From Pseudocercospora fijiensis CIRAD86 (lineage: Eukaryota > Ascomycota > Dothideomycetes > Mycosphaerellales > Mycosphaerellaceae), in the NCBI RefSeq assembly GCF_000340215.1, contig NW_006921532.1:1109907-1173906 (forward strand): a stretch of 64,000 nt of DNA, given 5' to 3'. The position numbers and the translations under genes were made by a program. The notes beneath the pieces were generated by a model, which had not been told where the DNA came from, did not search any database, and was given only the letters and a program-made list of their open reading frames with translations. Each line of letters opens with the position of its first letter. Within the stretch, counting starts at the first letter, position 1. Shown in pieces: positions 1 through 10,701 of this stretch.

Positions 1-21
1 AGGCATACTGACCTTGTGCAG

Positions 22-1866
22 GCCAAACGGTTCGCCAGATCGCCGAGCACAACCATTACGTGCAGGGCGTGGCATGGGATCCTCTGAACGAATATGTCGC
101 AACGCAATCCTCAGATCGCTCCGTGCACATCTACACCCTCAAAACCAAGGACGGCCAATTCACCCTCAACCAGCACAACAAAGTCACCAAAATGGATTTG
201 CCGACACGACGCATATCATCGAACAGCCCAGCTCCACCAGATCTAGGCGGGGCCAGCCACCGCGCATCTTTCATCCAGGACATGCTCTCGGAAGCCATCG
301 GCTCACCAAAGCCGTCTGCGCCTGGCACACCACAATCGCTTGCTTTGCCCATGAATCCACCACCGACCTCTCACAGCCGAAGGTCATCGTTTGGTTCGCA
401 GTCGATGAGACGATCCGTCTCGCCCAGTCCTTCAATGCCACTACCTGCAGTCATGCCGTCAGCGTCGCCGAGCATATCAGGCAGTATTGGTCTCGGCGTG
501 CGGAATACGAATATCTACGCCAACGAGACTTTCACATCTTTCTTCCGGAGGTTGACATTCACGCCAGACGGCAGCTTACTGCTGACTCCAGCCGGCCAAT
601 TCAAGACCACCCATCCTGCTGCAGACGGGGGCAAGAACACCGATGAGATAATCAACACCGTTTACATATACACGAGAGCTGGTCTGAACAAGCCTCCAGT
701 AGCATACCTACCGGGTCACAAGAAGCCTTCGATTGCGGTCAAGTGTTCGCCAATCTATTATCAGCTGCGCACTGCCAGTACTGAAACAAAGGAGATCACC
801 ATCGACACCCGAACGGAAGAGGACCTTGCGCCCTTGCCTGAACCAGCCATGCCATCTAAGGCCCCGACGTCACATGCTGCAATGGAGCCACCACCACTCA
901 TGGGTGCGCCTTCGCCAGCTCCCAGCGCTACTGCAGCGTCGCCACGGCCACGTGCGGATTCTGAGTCGAATCCATCCACCCCGCTGGCACCGCCCGGTCC
1001 TGTTCCCCATTTTGGTCTTCCTTATAGAATGGTGTACGCCGTTGCAAACCAGGGATGCCGTCCATTTGTTCGACACACAGCAACAGAAGCCACTTTGTGT
1101 AGTGAGCAACCTGCATTATGCCACCTTTACTGATCTCAGCTGGTCAGGCGATGGCTTGACCCTCTTAATGACATCTTCCGACGGTTTCTGCTCAGCATTG
1201 ACCTTCGCCCCCGGCGAGCTCGGAGCTGTATACCAAGGGCCTATTGGATCTGCTTCAACCTCGCGACCATCGCCAGCGCCGATATCTGTTTCGAAAGCGA
1301 ACTCATCAACCGCTTCTACGCCTCAGCCAACACCGACCGGCAATGCTGCTACAACGGCTGCTGTACCACGACATTCTTCGACCAACAGCGGCTCTGGTCT
1401 CGCGCAGCCTACACCAATTCCTCCACATGCCGCCGCATCTCCATCGCCTTTTGCAGCTGCAGTACAGCGAGAGGCAGGTGTTCGACCGGCCAGTCCAGCC
1501 CGTAGCATGTCTGCCTCCAGCATAGCAACGGAAGCCAGCTTCGCCAAGATACCGGACCAGAATGCCGTGCCTGTAATGAACAATCCAACCCCCTCGATGG
1601 GCGCCGTTCCTTCCAACGTTGCTGCTGGTTCATCCAGTACCAACTCTTCGATGCCCTTATTCACGCCGCCCCAAACTCCAGGACAGAGTCAGATCAACGC
1701 ATCCACAAGTCAAAACCCGCCCACAGTCAGCGGCGTAAAACGGGACAGCAACGCAGGCGTTCAAACAGATTCCGAAGAGCAGGGACGCGAAAAGAGGAGA
1801 CGGATAGCACCGACTCCGGTCGAAGATAACCCTCCTCCTGCAGCCTCTGGTGCTGGCGGATCATGA
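22..1866 (+). CDS. CAC2: CAF-1 chromatin assembly factor subunit (Cac2/p60-like), 5' partial, with frameshift
   Basis: WD40 subunit of the CAF-1 histone chaperone, which deposits H3-H4 on newly replicated DNA in the nucleus. The visible part begins in a WD40 blade with HYVQGVAWDPLNEYVATQS, continues through FFRRLTFTPDGSLLL and YLPGHKKPSIAVKCSP, and reaches LHYATFTDLSWSGDGLTLL before a long disordered Ser/Pro/Ala tail. These segments match the Cac2 family as I know it. The gene enters from the left: CTGAC followed by CAG at 8-21 looks like the end of an intron, so the exon probably starts near 22. Reading frame changes at about 1051: MVYAVANQ is in one frame and DAVHLFDTQQQ in the next, with no room for an intron. 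One extra G in the GGG at 1052-1054 explains it. This is either a sequencing or assembly error or a real inactivating mutation. Confidence 0.85.
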
Positions 1867-2650
1867 ACGAGATCAGCATTTCTTTTGTACCTTTATATAA
1901 AGTGTAACGAGTAGCGAACATAGCCTGGCGTTTGGGAAGCACGAAAGTGATATCAGGTTTCAAAATCCTCTACACCTTCAGGCAAGGAAAAGAAGAGGAG
2001 TCATGGACGCATGGTACAGCGCAGCAAGGAGATTCAGGAGCCTCGATGGCTAAAGTTGGGAAGGGAAGGGTATAGCATTTAGACAGTAGTTATAATCTAC
2101 GAATGAATAAGAAAGATTCCAATGTAAATTCATTACGCCTCATCGTTTCGCTGATGAGTTACTGACCGAGTGCGAGTGCGAGTCTACACACATTCAGCGG
2201 CCACGATTGCAGGCGTCGCCCTCTGGAGATGAGATCCTGCACTAGGTATACGTCAACGGTAATGGCTTCAGCATACAGTAACGAATGCGGATGGATGTGT
2301 GCTGGCAATGCAATGCAAGACTTTTGGATATATCATGTGCAAGTACCTTTGATGGTGGTGATGAATTTTGATGGATTATTCGAACTAGCTGTGAGATATG
2401 CAGACGCGCGTGGTGAGGGCTTAGGATGCGATGTGTGCTTTTCATTCTAGGCGCCCGGATCAATGAGAACGACTGAGCCATCGAGTAGTTAGTTCCTTGC
2501 TCGACGATGAACATGAAAATGAGCCTTCTTCCCCTCTGCTATGCCCTCCCTCATATGTATATACAATCTTATACAAAAACATCTACAACCTATCCAAACC
2601 CCTCTACTCCATAACACCAACCCCCTATCCCTTACCTATCCACTACCTAC
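1867..2650. other. Convergent intergenic region, no gene seen
   Basis: Lies between the ends of the CAF-1 gene and the glutaminase gene, so it should hold both 3' untranslated regions. I see a short GTGCGA-type tandem near 2165 and a strongly C-rich, almost G-free stretch from about 2540. No convincing coding sequence. Confidence 0.6.
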
Positions 2651-3620
2651 CTACCTCGGCCTACTCTCCAACGCCAAACCCGCAAAATACCCCCCGACAA
2701 CCGGCCTCGCAATAAAATGTATCCCCGCCGGATACTCCCCCGTGACCGTATCATAAAGATCCGTACTCGCAAAATTCGTCTTGCTCACATCCAACCACTT
2801 CGCAATTCTTCCCGTAAACAAATCTCTCGTCTCCGTCTCCGCGATGGCCGCGCAAAACATTTCCCAATCGGATTTCGTGTATGTGTGTCGCGAATCGAGC
2901 GGGACGCCAAAGGTTTGGAATTGCGTTTTGTAGAAGTTGCTTTGCATGGTGTAGATGTTTTGCGGCACGAGGTGGAGACCCAGTTCGGCGTCGGCGAAGA
3001 GGTTGTAGAGCAGGCTGTGGGAAGAGGAGTTTCCGTAGTTGAACGTTGTGTGGGGAGGGTTGGCGTTCTGGTTGATCGCGTAGGTTTGCCATTTTGTGAT
3101 GTAGTCTGTGGCGATTCTTGTGTAGTTTGCAGCGTCGGAGGGGTTGCCCGTGCGATTGGAGATTTGGGCCATGGCTTGGATTCCGATTATGCCTTTGATT
3201 GCTAAGTTGGTTTGGTTGGCGGCGGAGCCGGCGAAGTCGTCGGTGGAGATTTGGTCCGCGGGGATGAGGGCTTCTTCCACGAGGTAGGCGGTCCATTGTT
3301 TGAGGATTTGGTAGTGTTGGGTTAGGTAGGCGTTGTCGTTGGCGCGTTGGGCGTAGGCGAGGGTCATGATGAGCATGTTGCCGCATTCTTCTAGGGGTTG
3401 GGCTTCGGCGTTGCCGTCGCTGTGGCCGGTTGCGTTGGGGTAGCTGGATCCGATGTCGTGGATGGAGTATCTGTTTGGCCAGTTTCCGGCTTCTTGGTTG
3501 ATGAAGAGGGGGTCGAGGAGCCATTTGAGGATTGCCGGATTGGTGTAGATGGCGATTGGGTGGAATGGGAATATGACATCGACAGTGTTGACATTTCCGT
3601 CTGAGGAGATCTCCTTCATG
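2540..3620. other. Strand-composition switch, C-rich to G-rich, near 2890
   Basis: On the plus strand the line 2581-2640 has 28 C and no G, while 3121-3180 has 25 G and 10 C (hand counts). The change covers the 3' end of the glutaminase gene and its flank. T also exceeds A on the G-rich side. Six similar sites occur in the window. Confidence 0.7.
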
Positions 3621-5058
3621 AATACGAGAGGCGTGCTGGGGGTGTTGGTGAAGGAGATGGCACCGAATGCTTGGCGAACTGCGAGGGAGGTGATCTTGGC
3701 GTAGTCTGAGCCACCTGAGGCTGCTGAATCGCTTTGAACTTGGGAGTCGAAGCTAGATGCCATGGAGCTTCCTTTGCTGTAGTCGTTGTAGAAGTAAGAG
3801 ACCTGTTTGGAATTGTCAATGTACTGAGCTTCGAACACATCCGATCATCACTTACTGCGCCAGTCTCGGTGGAAAAATAGCTGTTCCACATGCATGGCAA
3901 CTTCTGTACTGCACCTTTAGTTCCTTGGAACTGCACGCAATTCTTTTGATGCAAGCTCAGCTGGAACAAGGTGCTTTGGGAGGTAGAGCCAACGGAGCCC
4001 AAGTTGACAGCATAACCGAAGACCGGGTAGGCATTGTTGATTGCTCGATAGTTGGTGTCTTTAGTGTTCGTAAGAGTGCCGCTCTTCATGAAATTACCGC
4101 GGACGGTCGTGTCGGCACCAGATTGGTAGGTTAGCTTGGCTGTATTTGCAGTCGCAAAATACCTGGATGCACATCAGCTTCCATACAAATCAAGAAGAGA
4201 AGTGGAAGCTCACCAATAACCCCACTCAGCCTGCTCGTTGATGGAACCAAACTCCAACTGCTGCTGTCTGTACACCCGATGATAAGCCAGACCGCCACTC
4301 GCTTCTGCTGCCTCGACTGTGACCGGCGACCATGTGGGCTTGGCAGTGTTGTGTGCTGGATCTGGGCGAAATCCTTGACTTGACGCATATTGCGGTGCAT
4401 GACCGCCTGTTGTAGCGGGAGGGGCGTTGAAGGCGGTCTTGGTTCCGTATGTGATAGCAGACTGCTGCGTTGATGGCGCGGAAGAAGAGGAACCCTGCGC
4501 GCTTGGCTGGGTGACGCCTTGAATAACACCATAATCCCACTGTGCCTTTGCACCACGGTCTCCAGACACCCATTCGGCCGAGATGTCGGAGTACAGCTGC
4601 ACGCTGTGAGTCTTGCCATCGGTTGACTTGACATCAACGTTGCAGTAGGTGTAAGGCAAGGAAGAACGAAGTAGGTCATTTGGCGTGACAGGAGAAAGGA
4701 ATGTGATTGTCAATTGGACCGGGCCAGCTTGCATAGTGAAGATGGACTTCGTCGAGGTGTATTGGAAAGCAGTCTGGTTGACGTAGGACGGATTGCTGCT
4801 CGGTGCACCCATCCAGGTGTAGCTAGAATTGTCAACACGTACCATTCCCGTCCATCCTGTGACCTGGCCGTTCCAGAAAGTCGGCCATTCGCCGGCAAGG
4901 TATCCTCCATTTCCATTATCGCTTCCAGCTTGCTGCCATGTGCTCATGAAAGGGCTCCTCACAGCAAGAGGAATCGCAGGTGGTCGCAGAGGGGAGAAGC
5001 TAGATTGAGCGCTTGCTAGAATGGCAGTGCTAGCGACGAGAAGAAATGAGAAAGCCAT
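2651..5058 (-). CDS. gtaA: Secreted glutaminase A (GtaA family)
   Basis: Extracellular glutaminase that releases ammonium from L-glutamine; family with DUF4964/DUF5127/DUF4965/DUF1793 regions. Three exons: 5058-4214, 4162-3856 and 3802-2651, giving 767 residues. Both introns (51 and 53 bp) have good donors (GTGAGC, GTAAGT) and CAG acceptors. Splicing restores the family signature EWGYWYFAT and later ETGAVSYFYNDYSKG. The start at 5058 is chosen because it opens with a signal peptide (MAFSFLLVASTAILASAQS); the longer upstream frame lacks one. Family landmarks include PFMSTW, the GYLAGEWPTFWNGQ segment and SSYPNATGHSDGNAEAQP. The protein ends at a natural stop close to the convergent CAF-1 gene. 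The family assignment is strong; glutaminase activity is inferred from the Aspergillus members. Confidence 0.93.
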
Positions 5059-6114
5059 GTTCCTGGCGAGCACAAAAACAAAGAAATGCCAACCTCTAGA
5101 GTTCTGAGGAACAGCAAGAAGCCGTCTACTTATGCTGCGAATCCTGAAGGCACTCGAACGATGCTGCTGACCCGTCAAACTTCTACAGCAACGCGACGGA
5201 GGATGGGATTGAAACCAGCTAACGTTTTCGACCAGCAGACCTCTACCATGGCTGGCAACCAATCGCGGGCACTATGCTTAGGCACGAGAGCAAGCGCGAT
5301 GTAAAGAGGCACGCGGTAGACTCGTTCTCCACAAGGCCACTGCTACGGAGTGTGAAGAAGTATACTGTAATAACAAGTGCGTCCGCATGCCGCCCTCCGT
5401 GCAGCATCGGAGAGAAACAGGTGCGCTAACGCAAGGAACCACTGCCGGTGGTGTCGATCCAATATGGGGGAGGAGATTCTCTATCGGGCAAGTCAGACGG
5501 TAGTGGTGGCACATTTAGGCCGGGTGTCCTCGACCAACAACGCCATTATTAATGTGTCCATCAAAGGTCTGTGTCTATTAAGGGTCAGATATGGCCAGAG
5601 GCAAATGAGTTCTGCGCAGGCTCGAAGTCGTCTTGTCTGATGTCCTTAATTGTAACAGGTGCCAGGTGTCTGTGTGACGTGAGCGTGGTGATGATCTACC
5701 GATGAGCAGACGATTAGGTGTTCGAGACGAGTGCGGGATGTTTTGCATAGCGGCCGCCGTTCATATTAGCAGGAGTCAGCGGACCGTGTCCGGTATCATA
5801 CTATTACTGCCGGCTAGCCGTTGAGTGCTTCTCTGATGATGAGACATGCAGGAGAGTGCAGTACCGGATAGCTGAGAGTACTATGTATGGTTCAGGGCCG
5901 GAAGGTGCTGGATAAATTCTGAGTAAGGCCTTGAATGCAATGCGTCTTTCCAGGACGGTGGCTCATTGTTCTGCGTGTAGCTGTGGCACACATACGCCTC
6001 CTGATGAGAGTCCTTTGCCTGGCAATTTCATCAAGAAAGTTGAGTCTGAGTTAGAACTAAGGTTGGCGGCTGAGCGGCGCTCTACACATACTGGATTGTC
6101 AATGGAGGCTTGGC
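5059..6114. other. Intergenic region, no gene seen
   Basis: Holds the glutaminase promoter side and leads into the RIP-mutated relic. Composition is ordinary (TG and CA present). Only short frames without family resemblance. Confidence 0.6.
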
Positions 6115-7029
6115 TTTACTGTAGTCCATTATCGCTTCCTATTATTATTGCGCCTTCCTTACTATATTGTAAACTTTACTTAGACTCGCTATAACTTCGC
6201 GCCTAGACTCGCTATATTATTCTTTCTATAGTACCCTTACCGATCGCAATAGCGAAAGCGATAGTAGTATTACTACTATTACTACTATTTCGAGCTATAA
6301 CTAGTATTTCGCGCGACCTTATTATTATAGCTACTATAGGTACTTTAGTACCCGATTTAGTACCTACCCTACTAGTAGAAGGACTATATTTATTATAAGC
6401 TAAGAGGCGTATCGCTATAGACTCGCTACTAACTCGCTCTAGCCTTCGACGTCCTACGACTATAAATACGAAAGATTTCTAGTACTATAGCGAGCAGATA
6501 TAGTAAGACCTCCTCGACGATACCGTAAATCTATAAAAGAAGAAGGCGATACTAAATAGACTACGTAAATACTACTTAGCTACGAGTATTACTATAGAGA
6601 CTAAGTAAGGAAAGCTAGTACTATTACTATATTACTTCTATACTCGCGATAATAATAGCTATAAGTATCGCGTACTAGATATTAAAGAAGAGAGAGTCTA
6701 CGCTTATTATAAGTATTAGGGTAAGAGTAGCTATACTACTAGCGAGATTAAGGTTAAAGAAGATAATAGAAATAGCGAGCTAGCTGCGATATAGGCGCGA
6801 GTCGAGGCTATAGAGGTAAAGAATACTATATTAGAGGTAAAGATTAAGGTACTAGAGGCTAGGTTCGATAGGTTATAAGGGTATTATCTCTCGTAGTTTC
6901 GATAGCTTAAGAATAAGTCTATTATTAAGTCTAAGGATATATATATAATATAGAAGGAGCTATAGTTAAATAGCGATCGCGAGCTACTAGTAGATAATCT
7001 TTAAGTAGCGAGGATCTTTAAGTAGCGAA

Positions 7030-7095
7030 TTCTATAGCAAGTTCTATAGCAAGTTCTATAGCGAGTCTATAGCGAGTCTATAGCGAGTCTATATT
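7030..7095. repeat. Short tandem repeat (TCTATAGCGAG-type)
   Basis: About five to six imperfect 12- to 14-bp copies of a TCTATAGCGAG/TCTATAGCAAG unit inside the RIP relic. The CAAG and CGAG versions differ at one base. Confidence 0.75.
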
Positions 7096-7228
7096 TCTAT
7101 TCCTACTTCTAGATTTCCTACCCTCTTTCTTCTTCGATCGTATTTCTATAATTAATAGATTAACTAGCTTCTAAGTACGCTTTAGCTTCTAACTCTTAGT
7201 ATTAAGCTCTTTACTACCTATCTATCTA

Positions 7229-7317
7229 CTCTAACTATCTTACTAACTATTTTACTAACTATCTTACTTACTATTTTGCTAACTACCTTACTAACTAGCT
7301 TACTAACTAGCTTACTA
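7229..7317. repeat. Short tandem repeat (TTACTAACTA-type)
   Basis: Roughly six imperfect copies of a TTACTAACTATCT/TTACTAACTAGC unit within the RIP relic. It may be simple-sequence expansion in mutated DNA. Confidence 0.75.
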
Positions 7318-7700
7318 GTCCTTAGATTCGCTCGACTCTTTTAGAATAGGCGTAACTCGCGGTATCCTCGTAGTATTCTTGCTACTTAGGTTAATAAACT
7401 TAGGTAGCTTATTTATATTAATTACCTTTTCCTTTTATAGCTTCTTTTACTTAATCTCTATAGTTACTATAACCCTATCCTAACTCGCTATAGCACTCGC
7501 GCTACTACTCGTAGTAGGAGTACTTAGCTAGTACTTCCGCTTTTGCTACTTTTATTACTATAGCTTCCGCTATTATTAGATATAGATTTTAAGGTAGTAG
7601 AGTAGTAGCTGCTTTGTTGCTTTTATTATTTACGGTTTAAAGAGTATAAGAGCCTATTTAACTAGTCCTAGGCCGAGTGCTTTAGATACGACTTTATTAG

Positions 7701-8512
7701 AGGGCATATAAAAGGCATATAACCGGCTACATAATGGCACTCTCGCAAAGAAGACTTCACACCGTGCCGAGGCATTGCACATCTTCGTCTTCATTCATCG
7801 AGTACAAGATACATACGGCATGTCCTTTCGCAAATGATCAAGCGTCTGCTCGTGGCTGGTTAAGCCTCCTCGCCGAAGCTTCCTGGTCACCAGCTCATTG
7901 CGAAGCACCGCAAAGCACCATTTGATCTAGTCAGCTGGCATCCTTTGCACAGAGACCATCACACAGCAACGATCATGATCATGATCACAGTCTTGCGGTA
8001 GACTGCGAGCTTGAAGAAGAGCGAGCAGCTTATGTTGATGGGCACTTGGCTAACAGGAGTCAGGCATGAAGTTAGACACACCACTACCACCGTACTCACA
8101 CGCATGCACCATTCTCAGAGCACTTCATCGCCTCGCCTCGCCTCGTATCCTTTAGCTGTGGTCCAGCATGTAGGTCCCTGGGAGGGTCTGAGATATCATG
8201 CAAACCGTGAAATGAAGCAGATGCACGGCATGGTCGCTTCGTAAAAGGTTGGTACTGTATGGACACAATTGCAACGTGCTGGCAGTTCTGCTACTTGCAC
8301 TTCGGCGCCAGACACGTGCCTTGCGCGCTGTTCGTAGGAAGGGGTAGATTGACAATGTAAGGCTGGGCTGTGTGATGCGAACGGCGAGTTGGACGCAGCA
8401 TTCCTTTGTGAAATTGCTGGCATTCCTTTGTTTACACTGGCTCGACCGCATCCCCAAAACATACACCCACTGCGGACCCTACGAGTCTTCTGAATCATTC
8501 ACGCCGCTCGTC
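7701..8512. other. Intergenic region upstream of the SP-K-rich gene
   Basis: Ordinary composition. Contains a small GATCAT palindromic repeat at 7971-7988. Frames here are short and show no family features, so I read it as promoter and 5' leader of the gene at 8513. Confidence 0.5.
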
Positions 8513-10501
8513 ATGGCAAAAACGCGAGAGCAGTCGCCCTCGAAGGGCAAATCACCAAAAAGGACCAAGCCTACTGCCCCAGCCAGCGCAGAACCAAAAC
8601 GTAGAACGTCTCCTCGTAAAGCAACACCTTCCGCGAAGAAGAATTCCGCAACAGACACGAAGTCTCCGACCAGCTCGGGACCAAGGAAAGTGAACACACG
8701 TGGTACTGCCAGCCCATCCAAGTCAAAAGTAACCAAGAGAACCACAACCCCCAAAAAGGTCACCAGCACCAAAAAGGCAGCCAGTCCCAAGAAACTTATC
8801 AGCCCAGGCAAGAAGGGCAAAGGACGTAAGCGAGGCTCTCCAGACGAGGACGACTCCGGGTACGATCCTGACCAGACGACTGACGAGATCCTCGCGGAGT
8901 TCGATGGCCGGACAAGAACCGCTATCGACAAGCTACTCATCACGCAAATACGTCAATTCGAGGATGGCGGATCGATTGATCAGAATGTCGCGATGATGAT
9001 TGTTAACGTTGAGCATGGGGAAGAGAAGCTCGAGTGCAACTACAAGCTTTATTGGCGATTTCGCAAGTGCTGCGAGGAAGAATTCGGAGATCGGTCGCCT
9101 TTCAATAATGCCAAACCTCGAGGCCCTACTAGAAGTCCTAATAAACTTGCCAATGCTCCAGACCTCTCGCCGAGCAAGAGGTCACCTTCTCGCGCAAGTC
9201 CAAAATCTGCTGCGCCCGCGGCTGCTAGCTCTTCGCCACGCCGGAAGCAAACATCGCAAACAGGTCGTCTTCAAAGGCGCATAGCACAGCCGGATGAAGA
9301 TTATGACAGGGCTGAGATCTTCAAAGAGATTGAGCGTCAGGCTTTCCTTGAAGAGACGCGTGGCGAGCCTATGGAGCCGTACCCCGAGTTTCTTTATTTT
9401 CTCTCCAGGAGTGAGTACAACAAGGCTCAGAGACGTGGCAGAATGGCAGCGATGCAGCGTACTGAGACAGTCATTAACACTCACGGAACCCAAGAGGAAC
9501 AAGCTCCAAGTACATATGGTGATTCCGGCATTATGATGCACTCTCAAAGCAGCCCTGGCAGGAGAGCAAGACAAGCAAACAAGACAGCAAGCGTGGCAGG
9601 ATCGCGCGATGATAACTTTCCTCAACTCTCGCCCAGTCGCCTCACGCCTGCAAGATCTTCCCCTGGTCGATCGCCATCCACTCCGAAAAGACAAATGGCT
9701 ACCACTCCTGCACGCTCTCCCACAAAGTCCACATCTCCAGGAAAACGACGCCAAGGTACCGACGCACCACGTTCCCCAGCAAAACCAACTTACAAGCGCA
9801 AGTATCTCGAAAACGGTCAGACAGTATGGCCACAGAGCGATAAAGGTCGCGGCGATGTCGTCCCACCAATCCAAAAAGACTGGGTCGAAGTCAACGACTT
9901 GAAAGAACCTCACAAGGGCCCACAAGACCGCGAAAACCCTTTCTTCCAAACCATGCCAGCCGCAGAAATCTGGCATCGTAGAATGCCACCTTACTTCCCT
10001 TTTGGTGAAACGCCATATATGGAGAAAGTCATGAGTGACCAGATCAACGCAGACCTCGCGAGAAGTAAGTCCTTCCAAAACAAAAATTCACATCATCTTC
10101 ACAGCCTAGCCCATAAACTAACAAACCCTTCTTCTTCTTCTTCCCCAGGCCACGAAGAATCCACCGCAAAACCTACCCTTCCCGCACCCCAATCCCCCGG
10201 AATTCTCGAATCCATCACTTCCATCCCAGGCAGACTGGCCGGTAGCATTTCCAGCGCTTTCCGCAGTCCTGAACCTCCTGCCGTCTCTGCTGCAGCTGCA
10301 CCAAAATTCAAAGCTGCGGAGAGTTTCAACGAGATCGTTCAACCGGAGAAATGGCCCTGGCATTTACCAGAAATTTCTCGCGAAGAGGTTGAGAGGTGTG
10401 CGATTGGGAGTAGTGTTGTTGAGAAGGCGAGGAAGAGGGCTGCGGGTTCTGCTTCTCCTTCTAAGGGGCCGGCGTCGCCGTCGAAGCGGGTGAGGTATTG
10501 A
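8513..10501 (+). CDS. Basic SP-K-rich nuclear-type protein, unrecognised
   Basis: I do not recognise a named family. The N-terminal 120 residues are dense in S/T-P-x-K/R motifs (SPSKGKSPKRTK, TSPRKATPSAKK), as in histone H1 tails, suggesting DNA or chromatin binding. A more ordered acidic segment follows (about residues 120-200: DQTTDEILAEFDGRTRTAIDKL, continuing to a WRFRKCCEEEFG stretch), then more SPxK repeats. The start at 8513 is the first Met in good context; the frame stays open 47 codons upstream without protein-like sequence. An intron at 10065-10148 is likely: GTAAGT donor, CTAAC, a pyrimidine run and CCCCAG. It is 84 bp, in frame and without stops, so the unspliced frame gives 662 residues and the spliced one 634. 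Confidence 0.8.
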   Translation: MAKTREQSPSKGKSPKRTKPTAPASAEPKRRTSPRKATPSAKKNSATDTKSPTSSGPRKVNTRGTASPSKSKVTKRTTTPKKVTSTKKAASPKKLISPGKKGKGRKRGSPDEDDSGYDPDQTTDEILAEFDGRTRTAIDKLLITQIRQFEDGGSIDQNVAMMIVNVEHGEEKLECNYKLYWRFRKCCEEEFGDRSPFNNAKPRGPTRSPNKLANAPDLSPSKRSPSRASPKSAAPAAASSSPRRKQTSQTGRLQRRIAQPDEDYDRAEIFKEIERQAFLEETRGEPMEPYPEFLYFLSRSEYNKAQRRGRMAAMQRTETVINTHGTQEEQAPSTYGDSGIMMHSQSSPGRRARQANKTASVAGSRDDNFPQLSPSRLTPARSSPGRSPSTPKRQMATTPARSPTKSTSPGKRRQGTDAPRSPAKPTYKRKYLENGQTVWPQSDKGRGDVVPPIQKDWVEVNDLKEPHKGPQDRENPFFQTMPAAEIWHRRMPPYFPFGETPYMEKVMSDQINADLARSKSFQNKNSHHLHSLAHKLTNPSSSSSPGHEESTAKPTLPAPQSPGILESITSIPGRLAGSISSAFRSPEPPAVSAAAAPKFKAAESFNEIVQPEKWPWHLPEISREEVERCAIGSSVVEKARKRAAGSASPSKGPASPSKRVRY

Positions 10502-10560
10502 GTTAGTGAGGGAGGGAGGGAGGGAATGGCAGGTGAGGGATAATGGTTGGTGGATGGAGG
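10080..10560. other. Strand-composition switch, C-rich to G-rich, near 10375
   Basis: Plus strand 10141-10200 has 30 C and 8 G; 10381-10440 has 4 C and 29 G (hand counts). It spans the last exon and 3' flank of the SP-K-rich gene, next to a convergent gene. Confidence 0.7.
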
Positions 10561-10701
10561 ATGGATTTACTTAACAAGGATTTCGAATTTGTTCTGGGGG
10601 GGTTTTTTTTGGTTTGGTTTGAAAAATGTCTCGTAGTTGTTTTATCTCTATCACAGTCCTTCGTTTCGCTCCATAATCTGTAATCTGAAATCATGCTATC
10701 G

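Larger units (their letters stand above)
6115..7700. repeat. RIP-degraded repeat relic
   Basis: Composition changes abruptly at about 6115 and returns to normal near 7700. In 6421-6960 I count one CpA, one TpG and about 100 TpA, while CpG stays common. Loss of CpA/TpG with gain of TpA is the classical mark of repeat-induced point mutation. On the plus strand between about 6660 and 6900 a broken reading frame is still visible. It includes a short segment with Tyr and His positions that could derive from Cys/His by C-to-T change, and then a heptad-like acidic/basic stretch (EVKNTILEVKIKVLEARF) ended by TAA/TAG codons of the kind made from CAA/CAG. I cannot name the element. No long terminal repeats or terminal inverted repeats were found by eye. 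Confidence 0.85.

Noticed and set aside
6480..6900. A coding sequence inside the AT-rich relic
   Set aside because: The frame is broken by many TAG/TAA codons of the kind produced by RIP; it is kept as part of the repeat only.
9182..10078. Minus-strand frame of 298 codons
   Set aside because: Antisense shadow of the SP-K-rich gene, with Cys/Trp/Arg-rich nonsense composition.
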